NCBI GenBank assembly: GCA_002803225.1
Contig: NXFV01001131.1
Span: 1-26,825 of the forward strand
DNA: 26,825 bases
Source of the DNA: Gamarada debralockiae
Taxonomy: Eukaryota > Ascomycota > Leotiomycetes > Helotiales > Hyphodiscaceae
Direction of reading: 5' to 3'
The notes under the pieces were generated by a model, which was not told the origin of the DNA, ran no database searches, and saw only the letters and a list, made by a program, of their open reading frames with translations. Of the stretch, positions 9,712-19,091 are shown piece by piece. The number at the start of each line of letters is the position of its first letter. Position 1 is the first letter of the stretch. Made by a program: the position numbers and the translations under genes.

Positions 9712-12013
9712 ATGGCGACGATTAACTCAACCCCAACTAGCGAACATGTTCTAATTTCAACGTCATCTCTTGACGCGCTTCAAAATGATGAGCAGCGGCG
9801 GGTCCTGAACATTGTTGATTCGCTTCGACAGTGTGGACTTGAAGGGATCGTGTCTCTTCCGCAACTTGTTGTCTGCGGTGATCAGTCATCAGGAAAGAGC
9901 TCGGTCCTAGAGGCGATAACAGAGATTCCATTTCCCAGGAGGGAGAATCTCTGCACTCGCTTTGCAACCGAGATAGTCCTGCGTAGGGCGTCAATACCTT
10001 CTATCAAGACCAGAATCATTCCGGAAAAGACAAGGCCAAGACAGGAGCAAGCCGAACTAGCGCAGTTTAGAGAATCTATCTCAGACTTCCGCGAACTCCC
10101 TGATCTCATTGATAAGGCGACAAAGCTTATGGGAATTGTAGAGGCCACAGGTCAAACGCAAAAGGCTTTTGCCAAAGACGTTTTGAGCATCGAGATATCC
10201 GGACCTGACCGTCCACAGTTAACCTTAGTTGACCTTCCCGGGTTGATCCATTCTGAGAACAAGACTCAAAGCAGTGACGATGTTCAGTTGGTCTGGGATC
10301 TTGTCGAAGGATACATCTCCAATCCACGCACTATCATCCTGGCTATCGTGTCAGCTAAGAACGACTATGCAAATCAGATCATCTTGAAGCGAGCTAGAGA
10401 GTTCGATAAGAAAGGGAGCAGGACTCTGGGTATTATAACCAAGCCAGACGACCTTCATCCAAACTCGGGGAATGAAACTGCATTCATCAATCTCGCAAGA
10501 AACGAAGACATCTTCTTCGCGCTTGGATGGCATGTTCTCAAGAACAGGGGCTTTACCGAACGCCACGACAGCTTTGATCAGCGAAATCAATCCGAAAGAG
10601 CCTTCTTCGGCAAGGGCAACTGGCAGACATTAGCTCCTGACATGCTCGGCATCGAGTCGCTCAGGGTCCGCTTGAGCGACCTCCTCTTCCGACATATCAA
10701 AAACGAGCTTCCCAAGCTGCAGGAAGAGCTGGATCAGATTTACAAGGAGACATTGCTAGGTCTGCAAACCCTTGGACAGGAACGCTCGACGGTGCGCCAG
10801 CAGAAGGAGTACCTGATGCAGCTTAGCTTGCAATTCTATGACCTCACGAAAGCGGGCGTGAACGGTCATTACGAATCCGACTACTTTCGAAAGGTGGTCA
10901 CACAACCTGGCTTCGGTTCTACGCTTCACGAACGCCGATTGCGGGCTGCGGTTCAACTTCTCAACGTTAAGTTTGCAAGGGACATGTGCAAATTTGGATG
11001 CAAATATAAATTTGAAGGGCTCGTAAGCTTAGAAGATGACGAGTGCGGTGGGGATGCTGATACTCCGGCCTCTGATGTTGATAGCGATCAGGCTGAGGCT
11101 GGCTCTGAGTTAGACAGGCCTGACTACCGTTTTCCATCTGTTCCCAAAGTGCTCTGTCGGTCTAAAGCCTTGAGCTGGGTCAAGGCGGTTCTCATCCGAA
11201 CTCGAGGAAGGGAACTACCTGGAAATTTCAACCCTTTACTGATCGGAGAGCTATTTTGGGAGCAGTCCGAGAATTGGCAAGCGTTGGCAGAGGACCATTT
11301 GGATAAGGTTTCGAAATTGTGCTCCAACTTCGTGGTTGACTTGCTCCGCGACATCTGCCCTGTAGATGTCTCTTCTCGAATTCAAGCTTCTATCGTCGAA
11401 GAATCCCTAAAGACGAGACTTGGGGCTGGCGAAGCCGGACTGAAGGAACTCTTCCAAGACCAAAAACGTTATCCGATGACCTATAATCACTATTATACTA
11501 CAACGATCCAGAAGATACGACGAGAAAGGCATCGTATGGAGTTTGAGTGTTGTCTGAAAGGCGCAACAACCACGACTTCGATGCACGACGTTAATGGTTA
11601 TTATGTAGAGGTTCCCAAAGTCGATCACGAAAAAGTCGTCCGCGATTTTCACGAGAAGCTCGAACTAGATCTGGATAATCTTTCTTGTAGCGATGCTCTA
11701 GATGATTTGCATGCGTTCTATAAGGTGGGTCCGTACAGTTGCCCGCGAGCTGATACTAATTCGCTCGTGGTAGGTTTCACTTAAAACCTTCATAGATAAT
11801 ATCACTATTCAAGTGGCAGAGCGCCATATTGTCCATGGGCTAGAGGAGGCCTTCTCACCTCTTGTTGTGGCAGCGTTGGATGATGCGGAAGTTTCTAATC
11901 TCGCCTCTGAACCATCTACAACCGTCCGTCAAAGAGAGCATCTAGAGGGAAGGAGAAGCACGCTTGAGAAGGGGCGGGATGTCTTCAAGTCTATCTTGAG
12001 ACACAAGATGTAA
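9712..12013 (+). CDS. Dynamin-family large GTPase (fungal Mx/Drp-like)
   Basis: Dynamins are mechanochemical GTPases that assemble on membranes and remodel or sever them. The model is exon 1 9712-11724, intron 11725-11773 (49 nt, GTGGGT to GGTAG, with CTGAT/ACTAAT near its 3' end) and exon 2 11774-12013, giving 750 residues. G1 is GDQSSGKSS (about 56-64), the switch-I threonine lies in CTRFATE (about 81-87), G3 is DLPG (about 174-177) and G4 is TKPD (about 243-246). A helical stalk follows, with an acidic insert around 445-470 (ECGGDADTPASDVDSDQ). Exon 2 supplies a C-terminal GED-like helix (VAERHIVHGLEEAFSPL). There is no PH or proline-rich domain, so it is Mx/Drp-like and not a classical endocytic dynamin. 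The start is the first ATG in frame and precedes G1 by a normal distance. It is divergent from the coiled-coil gene, with a MITE between. The precise cellular role is not readable from sequence. Confidence 0.93.
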
Positions 12014-13388
12014 CAGGCGTTCCTAGAAACTAAAATCCGGCCAGTTACACTTGGGTGGTAACACTAGGGGGCTTTATGAAGTTAGGGGTGTTTCGATGTC
12101 ACCTGCAAGCCGGATACACTGGACAGTGAATCGAGCGACAGAATCTCATGAAGATAGGACAGGCAAAATTTTTTACTCTACAGAGCTTGCGATGGATTTC
12201 TCATGTGATAGTGACTGCCAATTGAAGACTTGATAACCCATTGAACATCTATATTCCCAACCCAGTTTATCTATGAAGTCATAACGCGTGACCTCATACT
12301 AAAATCATCACAGGGCCCCTTGGCCACTGGTAATCTCGCAAGTTTATTTGCCAATGCAAATTTTCGTCATTGCCAATTTGAACGCCATGACCCGCATGAA
12401 GCGCGTTTCTCTTCGCTATGGATCCGACTCAAGGTCATAATCCATGCTAACAATCCGCTTCGTTAATGCACGAATCGCATGTCGGTTATGCTGTTGAGTC
12501 ACTCTCCCCAACGATACTAATCATTTCCCTTTATATTGGATGATGTCGAGTTTAGTGCTGCTCCTCCTCCTCAACATTAATAGGGATGAAAGGCTTCTAA
12601 GTTTCGGAAATATCCCACTCTAGGTTAATCAAAAAGTGCCTTCGAGAAAAGCCAATCACCCTGAAAGAGAAAACCAACTTCACTGACGAGATTCAAATCC
12701 ATCTAGCCAGACATTTCTTCAACATCTGCCCCGCGACATGTAAGAGAGCTCGAAGCATGGGCAGTTACCCAGCGACCCATAAAGACTCGGAGCCAACCGA
12801 TTAGAAACCGCAGGATAGGCAACGAAGAATCCTCGCTGTTAAAGGGAGCAGTCACTGCAGCTAGAGAATTGCCTGATACATAAGAGGAGATGTGATGAGT
12901 TATTTTCTACCACTTGGCAGATTTGGATTATGAATCAAATGCAAGGAGATCTTGGGAAGGATAGTAGGTATTTCGCCATCGTTCTATTTCTTGTCGTCGT
13001 TTGGAATTTCGTTGTCGCTCACTTGAGTCCTAAAAGCCCCCACCTCGAAGACCCCGCATGGATCTTCGTCCCGACCGGATTCAGAAGTGTCAGTAGCACG
13101 GTACTGAAGCGCGAGCCACAGCACAATCCAACTTCTCCCCAATTGTGGATAGTTTGGATATATTCGTCTTCATCCGCCGTATGGCGCCCAATAAGTACTT
13201 GAGACCTTTGCATTGTAAGTTCTAGAAAGGAGAAACTCGCAACTCTGAGTACTGTATACAATCACTTCTTCTATTACAATTCGCGCTCCTGATGCACGGT
13301 ATGAAAAGGAAAAAAACGAGTTAGACCAAACCATGCGTGCTCACTACATTAATTCATCGAATGCAACGTCTTCTCCGCCGCCATGTCA
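12014..13388. other. 1.4-kb intergenic region between convergent genes
   Basis: Lies between the dynamin stop and the stop of the minus-strand oxidoreductase gene, so both 3' ends fall here. Short frames at 12051-12233, 12930-13202 and 13019-13261 have no recognisable content. No RNA gene or repeat was identified. Confidence 0.45.
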
Positions 13389-14720
13389 TCAGAAAGCGCT
13401 GCCGTTGATGATTCTGGGCATATTCTCAGTTCCTAGGGTGCGGCCCTCTGTTGGCTTATTAGCATAGTCCTTCCAAGTGTTTTGGGAAAATATGTGACAT
13501 ACTGAACCACCAAATAACAAGACTAGGGACCTTCATGCTGCCAGATCGGCCAGTTGCCTTGCTTCGTCCAAGAGCGAGTCCCATTATGCGGTCACCACCA
13601 CTCTTGTAAGCAACCGGCTCCTTCCCCTTCAACACCAAATCCAAATTCTTAGCCGCAGCAGTAGCCTGCTTCTGGCAATAGACAAGCTGGGCAAAATCCA
13701 AATTCGTAAGATCGCCTGCGGCCCAAACATCCTGCGTGCCTTTGACCCGCAAGAACTCATCGACGACAACCTGTCCCTTACCATCTAAAAGATTCTTCGG
13801 CACATATTCCGTGTTCGGGATAACGCCAATGGTGGGCAGGTAGAGATCGACAGTCATCTTCTCGCCGTTGTCCAAGGTCAATTCGGTTTGGCCGTCCGCG
13901 GCTGGAGTCGAGGAGAGGATCTTGACGCCCTTGACAACATTGACGTGCATTTTCTTAATCGTAGCCTCCGCACCCTGCGCAATATTCGTGGGCATGCTAT
14001 CAGTAAGCAACTCCTTTCCAGCCGTAATCAACGTAACTTCCTTCGTTTTGCCATACTCAAACGCCAATTCCGCAGCAGCCTCAACACCCGTAGGCCCTGC
14101 TCCACCAACCACAATCGACTTCGCAGCCTTAACCTGTTCCTGGATCTTGTGCAAGCAATCACGCGTGTGTTCGTAGCCATTGAGAGAGCTCTTCCAAGGT
14201 ACTTCACCGATTGTGCGGGTTCCGGTTGTGAGGACGAGGATGTCGTAGGTGAGGGCTTTTTCGCCATTGGCGGTAGAGATTGTGACGGATTTTGCCGCGG
14301 GGTCGAGGGAGGAGGCGGCGCCGAGGATGAATTCGAAGGTGCCTTCGGGGTAGTTCTTGAATCCAGGGGCGATTTCTTGGAAGATCTTGATACGATTAGC
14401 TGGGGTGATGGAGTCAATAGAAGTAGGCTGTTTACCTTCTCATCTGCCAACTGACCAGGAACGATAGCTAGAGGCTGGGTTAGCATTTCTCGAAATATCC
14501 TACTGGGTAGACGAACCTCTAACTGAAGCAAGATTGTGGTAGTGATGAGTCGTAGGAGAGACTAGAACGACTTTGTAGTCCTTCACCGTGGTCAATGTAC
14601 GCTTGAGGAGTCTGCGAACATATTAGTTTCGTCCGATGCAGCTTGATATGTTGTCTCTTACGAGTGAGCAATGTTCAAGCCAGCGTACGAGGCTCCGAGA
14701 ATGAGGATTGTCTTCGCCAT
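13389..14720 (-). CDS. AMID/FSP1-like FAD-dependent NAD(P)H oxidoreductase
   Basis: Members of this AIF-related family use NAD(P)H and FAD to reduce quinones and are linked to oxidative stress and cell death. The minus-strand exons are 14720-14662, 14611-14517, 14467-14436, 14385-13503 and 13447-13389, joined by introns of 50, 49, 50 and 55 nt. The sum is 376 codons with frame kept at each junction, giving 375 residues. Visible motifs are the N-terminal FAD-binding GASYAGL (about 9-15), HHYHNLASVRAIVPGQ (about 42-57), the NAD-binding VVGGAGPTGVEAAAEL (about 154-169) and the second FAD motif DVWAAGDLT (about 281-289). The last exon is needed for the family-typical end WWFKGRTLG...NGSAF; the unspliced frame ends differently at 13459. 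The third intron uses an AAG acceptor. No transmembrane segment or clear targeting signal is seen. The symbol is left blank because fungal names vary. Confidence 0.92.
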
Positions 14721-15443
14721 TGTGTCTGCTGTAGTAGATCAATTGGTCTAGAGGCCGCTCTTCAGATTCAAAGCTGTCTTTGTAGAGCTTGTAAAAAGAA
14801 ATCCGCAGTCAATGCTGAAACTGGACTTTTATTTGCAGAGCAGATCAGGGAAAGAAAAGGAATGAAAGCTCGTGGGAAGTTTCCTGGGAGATTAGCCAAT
14901 GTTATCGAATCAGTCAATAGGTGATAGCAAATCAGAGAAGGCGCGTATCGAGTCCGATTTCCCAGCTTGGACTGTGTTCACCTATACAACTTGGTCAAGC
15001 CTCCTTTGACTGTTGTTGAAGTTGGTTCGTTTCAGCGGAGACTTTTGGCGGACTTCCCCATGATATTGGCCCGAGTGTCAGGTACGAAGAGGCACTGATT
15101 GGCCCGGAATCTACTGGCGCCGATGCAGCCGTATTTCTGGTTAATTTACTACAATTCTCGGATGTCCGTTGATCGCCGTTTCTCAAATTGGATATCTATC
15201 AAGACAGCCTCCTGATCAGGAACACAACCATGACGTTCTCAAGATTGAACGGGTGGCTATCGGCTTCCACGAAGGCCGGACTGCATCATGCCCTTTGCTT
15301 CGGAAAGTCTGGTCGAGACATACGAGTCCTGATCAAACAACCTGGCTTTACACGTGCTACCTCAATTGATGATTGTGAATCAGAGATGCATTGCCATCGC
15401 AGACTTTGACTTCAGGTAAGGTTCAGTTACTTACTTCCAAACC
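14721..15443. promoter_or_regulatory. Intergenic, upstream of the AMID-like gene
   Basis: Separates the AMID-like start codon from the stop of the TPI-like gene on the same strand. It should hold the promoter of the former and the 3' end of the latter. Overlapping short frames (14643-14924, 15169-15409) have no recognisable content. Confidence 0.4.
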
Positions 15444-16181
15444 CTAGGATCCAACTTCTGCAATAACCTCCATAAAATTCATCACATCATGCGCGAAACG
15501 CCCCAGAAACAACCCATCAACACCCTCTCGCATCGCATCGAATGTGCCCGGCCCCGCAGAGCCCCCATACAGAAACCGCACCTGCCTGTCCCCGCAAAGC
15601 TTCCTCAATTCCTTCGCCACAGCGACCACATATTCCGCAGACGCAGGTTTGGGCTGTCCAATCGCCCATACTGGCTCATAGGCGAAAATAATCTCTTGGT
15701 CGGTTACGGAGAGGATGGATTCGATTTGCGGCCTGCATTCTGTTACTGCTTCTTCTACTCTCCCGCGGGTTTTCTCGCCGATGCACACGAGAGGCGTAAG
15801 GCCGTTTCGAACAGCTGCTTGTGCCTTCTTCGCGACTTCCGCATCTGTCTCCCCAAACAACCTTCTGCGTTCAGCATGTCCTAATTCGACGATCGAGCAT
15901 CCAATGCTTTTTAATACCGCGGGCGAGACTTCTCCTGTATATGCGCCGCTGTCTTCCCAGAAACAGTCTTGAGCTCCGAGTCTGATTGTTGGAGCTTCCA
16001 GCCGAAGAACTGTGCTTGCGGCTGTGAGAGAGACGAAGTCGGGGATGACGAATATCTCGACGTTGTGTGATTGTGCGTGGGGACCGAGAGGCACGCAGTC
16101 TCTTATGTATTGGGCTGTTTGTTCGAGGTCGAAATACATTTTTAGGGAGACTCCTACTGTTCGTTTTGGGCGGGATTCCAT
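15444..16181 (-). CDS. Triosephosphate-isomerase-like sugar-phosphate isomerase (EryH-like paralogue?)
   Basis: This is a TIM-barrel aldose-ketose phosphate isomerase of 245 residues, close to the usual ~250. The start is the ATG at 16181; the frame is open further upstream but only without ATG. A GTAAGTATA donor about 60 nt upstream, with AG acceptors before the ATG, suggests an intron in the 5' leader. The catalytic set is present: Lys14 in SLKMYF, His102 in ELGHAERR, Glu169 in AYEPVWAIG and the phosphate loop YGGSAG (about 205-210). It departs from glycolytic TPI at the substrate asparagine region (VGVSLKMYF in place of GGNxKMN) and in flexible loop 6 (AIGQPKPAS in place of AIGTGKxA). Those changes suggest a paralogue with another substrate, such as a tetrulose phosphate as in bacterial EryH. 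The divergent RpiB-type neighbour supports this. Substrate is inference. Confidence 0.88.
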   Translation of the reverse strand: MESRPKRTVGVSLKMYFDLEQTAQYIRDCVPLGPHAQSHNVEIFVIPDFVSLTAASTVLRLEAPTIRLGAQDCFWEDSGAYTGEVSPAVLKSIGCSIVELGHAERRRLFGETDAEVAKKAQAAVRNGLTPLVCIGEKTRGRVEEAVTECRPQIESILSVTDQEIIFAYEPVWAIGQPKPASAEYVVAVAKELRKLCGDRQVRFLYGGSAGPGTFDAMREGVDGLFLGRFAHDVMNFMEVIAEVGS

Positions 16182-16641
16182 GATGTCTACGTCTGCAGTT
16201 GGATCAATCGCTGAAGGAAGGAGCGCTGCGATATACTTACTTTGCAGAGTCCCAGCCAACACAATTGTCTGTCGAGAAGTTCTAACAAATAATGCTACGA
16301 GTGTGCAATTGATACTTTACGTGGAAAGAACAGGAAATATTCTAGAACAACTTGGTCTCTAGCCCGAATCCACTCTCGGGCGAGACCCCGTCATCGGCTT
16401 GCCCAATCCAGTCATCCGGCGCAGCGCGGGGAAGCGCTCCACTCAACCAACAAAACCAGCATGCTTCCCAGTCCAAAAAATATGTCAAGCTTGTCAAATA
16501 TTCCGTCATCTAAGTATTTTCTGAACATTATTCAAACCATATCTCCTGCCAAACTGCTCTTGTTCGTTCGTATCTTTGTCGAAGCATTTGAGGTTCCGCT
16601 CAGCATAAGATACCCCGCATTTTCCCAACCCCACCTTCAAA
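16182..16641. promoter_or_regulatory. Shared upstream region of two divergent isomerase genes
   Basis: About 460 bp between the start codons of the TPI-like and RpiB-like genes. It contains the probable 5'-leader intron of the TPI-like gene, a CCAAT motif (in GCCCAATCC, about 16401-16409) and GCGGGG at 16426-16431, which fits the SYGGRG consensus of the fungal carbon-repression factor CreA/CRE1. Single short motifs like these arise by chance often, so regulation by them is only a suggestion. Confidence 0.5.
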
Positions 16642-17385
16642 ATGGCAGAAAATGGAACAAAAGGGTTGAGAATCGTGGTCGGTGGCGATGATGGTAGGTC
16701 CTATCTTTTTCGCCTTGTAACAAGCCACATCTGACACTTATTATATTTTGATCTAACGTCTCTCACAGCTGGGTTTGACTACAAAGCAGCACTCACAGCC
16801 GACCTCCAAAAAGACCCCCGCGTCGCCTCCGTCCACGAGTACGTGCCGTCTCCCACCTTTCACCCCTTCCCATATTCCGCGCACTTCTCAATATAGAACC
16901 ATTCACTAACCTCCCCATCACCCACAGCGTCGGCCCCCTCCACCCAGAAGACAAAACAGCGTACCCGCACTTCGCCGTCGACGCCGCGAAGCTCATAAAA
17001 GAAGGTAAAGCCGACCGCGCGCTCCTGATCTGCGGAACAGGTCTCGGTGTCGCGATCTCCGCAAATAAAGTGACTGGCGTCCGCGCTGTTACTGCACACG
17101 ATAGTTTCTCGGTTGAGAGAGCGGTGCTGAGTAATGATGCGCAAGTCTTGTGTTTGGGGCAGAGGGTGATTGGATTGGAACTGGCGAGACGGTTGGTTAA
17201 GGAGTGGTTGGGGTATACTTTTGATCCTGTGAGTGAATTTTCTGTTTTTTTTTTGAATGGAGACAGAGGGATGGGAAGGGGTGAGGAAATGATTGGAGGG
17301 ATGAGGGATTGGGCTGACTTGAGAGCAGAAATCGAGTAGTGCGCCAAAGGTTAAGGCTATTAATGATTACGATGCGGAGAACTGA
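16642..17385 (+). CDS. RpiB/LacAB-family sugar-phosphate isomerase
   Basis: RpiB-type enzymes interconvert aldose and ketose phosphates (ribose 5-phosphate, or tetrose phosphates in EryI-type members). The exons are 16642-16693, 16769-16838, 16928-17228 and 17329-17385, with introns of 75, 89 and 100 nt (donors GTAGGT, GTACGT, GTGAGT; all end CAG). Frame is kept across every junction, giving 159 residues, normal for the family. The N-terminal strand reads [15 protein letters not shown], where DDAG replaces the usual DHAG. The active-site Cys is in LLICGTG and the phosphate/anion loop is [13 protein letters not shown] conserved [10 protein letters not shown] is followed by [14 protein letters not shown]. 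The short last exon encodes a polar tail. It is divergent from the TPI-like isomerase. Substrate is not fixed by sequence; ribose 5-phosphate and erythrose or erythrulose 4-phosphate are both possible. Confidence 0.92.
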
Positions 17386-17628
17386 TTGTTCGTATCGAGT
17401 GAGGGATTGAGAAGTGCTTGTACATCATTTGATTCAAGTTACATATTTTGACGGCATCCTTGGATTTAGGAGCATAAAATGGAATAGAATTCCTATCTTC
17501 AAGTCTTCAATGAAATCATTCATGGAAATTTAGACTGTGCTTCGCCCCGGGTCGGCCTCAGCGCGAGATTGTCCTCGCTAAAGGGAATAAATCATTGGTT
17601 ACCCACAATTCCTCCGCTCTGTCCTCCT

Positions 17629-17883
17629 TCAAATTTCGTCAACATGATTGTCGACATTCCTTTCGTTGTGCCTCCTTCTCATCGTCAACTCCCATGTCAG
17701 CGATATCTTATCACAGAGAGCCATAGTGTCCTGTCGAGTTTAGTCAGCACCCATTCAATCACATACTGAAATTCACAAAGTATAATCTCAACTCACAGAC
17801 TTGTCGACGCAGGACTCTATATGCTGCCGGACAGTGTGGAAACTTGCAGGTTCCGCACTTTGGGGGTGCTGCGAGGACTTCAT
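17629..17883 (-). CDS. Candidate small two-exon gene, 62 aa, unknown function
   Basis: The minus strand reads ATG at 17883, exon 1 17883-17797 (29 codons, starting MKSSQHPQSAEP and ending ESCVDKS), intron 17796-17731 and exon 2 17730-17629 (33 codons plus TGA). The 66-nt intron has all fungal signals: a GTGAGT donor, CTGAC and CTAAAC branch candidates, and a GACAG acceptor. It also contains the stop that would end the unspliced frame. Exon 2 reads DTMALCDKISLTWEL, then a basic stretch with three consecutive arginines and an acidic end. There is no signal peptide or membrane segment. It lies tail-to-tail with the RpiB-like gene, whose stop is 243 bp away. I do not recognise a family. The quality of the intron makes chance less likely, but homology would have to confirm it. 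Confidence 0.5.
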
Positions 17884-18779
17884 GGGACCTTTGCCCTAGA
17901 TATAAGATTGAACGGTCGATGATAAAGAGGGAGCTTATTTTCAGCGTTTGGATTTGGTTGGGTAATTGAGGGTGGATAAAGGGAGACTGATAGAGAGGAT
18001 TTTGGGACCTGTATCAATAGGCAAATGTGTTCTGATGGCGAACCGAGCATGAGATTTGCCCCTTCGAACCTTATTCTAGATTCCTGCTAGGTATAAATAC
18101 AAGTGCAATTCAATTTGTGCAGAGTCAACCTTCCAGGCTGATGCTTTGAACAAAGGCTTTGTGCGAGAAAAACAGCGGAAGGCCTTAGGGAAATCATAAT
18201 TGTGTTGTAATGCTGTGAAAGTATGTAAGACACCAATGCAAATATATCAAAATGCAACTCTTCAGCACAAAGAGCCATGCCTTTGGAATAAGATAGAGGC
18301 AATGATTTAGCAAATTATAACGGCAAAGCTGTCGACAGTATCAATGCAACTAACGAGGATAATGTAATTTGTGGTGAAAGATATGCCTCAGCCGGCGAAA
18401 ATAGGCGACGAAAACAAGTTGGTTTGTCTTCGGTGCGAGCTTGCTAGGTTCCAGACATGGCTCTGCTGGACACATGGGGTGGCAGCTGGGGCTGAGTAGT
18501 TTGAATTCAGGAGAGAAGAGAGAGCTTGATTGTTTACCTTTCTTGACTTCCTTGTGACGCGGGCTATTTGAAGGAAATATCCAAAATTGATAGCTGATCC
18601 ATGACAATCTGGCAGGAACTTTGCTGTAAATCACTCTATCTTTTTAGTGCCACATTTCACTGGTAGACTCACTTGAGCTTGTGATGGCTACTACTTAATC
18701 GCTCATCCTCTCCTGCAAAGTAGCAATATACAAATCAATTCGTTCGACCCATCCCATCTAGATGACTGGACCTCCTTTC
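17884..18779. other. Intergenic, no supportable gene
   Basis: Minus-strand frames at 18087-18302 and 18350-18634 have no recognisable content and no convincing splice partners. A TATAAATA stretch occurs at about 18092-18099 but is not followed by a plausible gene. Confidence 0.4.
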
Positions 18780-19091
18780 CTAAACTCTCTTTGCATAGCG
18801 GACCTGACAAACTTTCGTCATGTGTGGCCAGAGTCCAGTCTTCGTCAACTCTACTCTACGCCGCCCAAAGAAGGCAGCTAACACATTCTTATCGTAACAC
18901 TGTTTCGTTTTATCGCAAGCTGTTGTCATTGTCGAGGACCTGATAGCACGTCCCCAAGACAACAATAGATATTGAAAAATGAGAAGATTGCTTGTCAAAC
19001 TGATGAGCATGGCTCGTTCAAACGTTTGTTCCTTGGAATTCGTAGTCTCCAGCTCGTCGACCTCTGCCTTGACGAGATGGTGGTAGGTCAT
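18780..19091 (-). CDS. Orphan 103-aa reading frame, first copy of a tandem duplication
   Basis: The minus-strand frame starts at ATG 19091 and ends at 18780. It encodes 103 residues: an acidic start (VKAEVDELE), a hydrophobic helix (MLISLTSNLLIFQYLLLSWG, about 29-48) and a basic, cysteine-containing second half. A diverged homologue in the same relative frame lies about 780 bp away (19605-19857). They share the peptide pattern E-x-D-x-L ... L-x-SL-x-x-x-xNL and a 19-bp identical block (18913-18931 and 19692-19710). About 30-40 bp upstream of the ATG is CATAAATATTG (complement of 19122-19132), with a segment that is also duplicated. The second copy has lost the ATG. No family is recognised. 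It could be a young orphan gene or a relic. Confidence 0.4.
   Translation of the reverse strand: MTYHHLVKAEVDELETTNSKEQTFERAMLISLTSNLLIFQYLLLSWGRAIRSSTMTTACDKTKQCYDKNVLAAFFGRRRVELTKTGLWPHMTKVCQVRYAKRV

Noticed and set aside
13888..14531. Long open frames on both strands over the AMID-like gene (188 and 167 codons).
   Set aside because: Shadows of the real exons; only the minus-strand spliced frame carries FAD and NAD motifs.
15489..16362. Plus-strand frames opposite the TPI-like gene.
   Set aside because: Antisense shadows of a conserved coding sequence.
16793..17347. 184-codon minus-strand frame over the RpiB-like gene.
   Set aside because: Shadow frame; the plus-strand four-exon model encodes a complete RpiB protein with all motifs.
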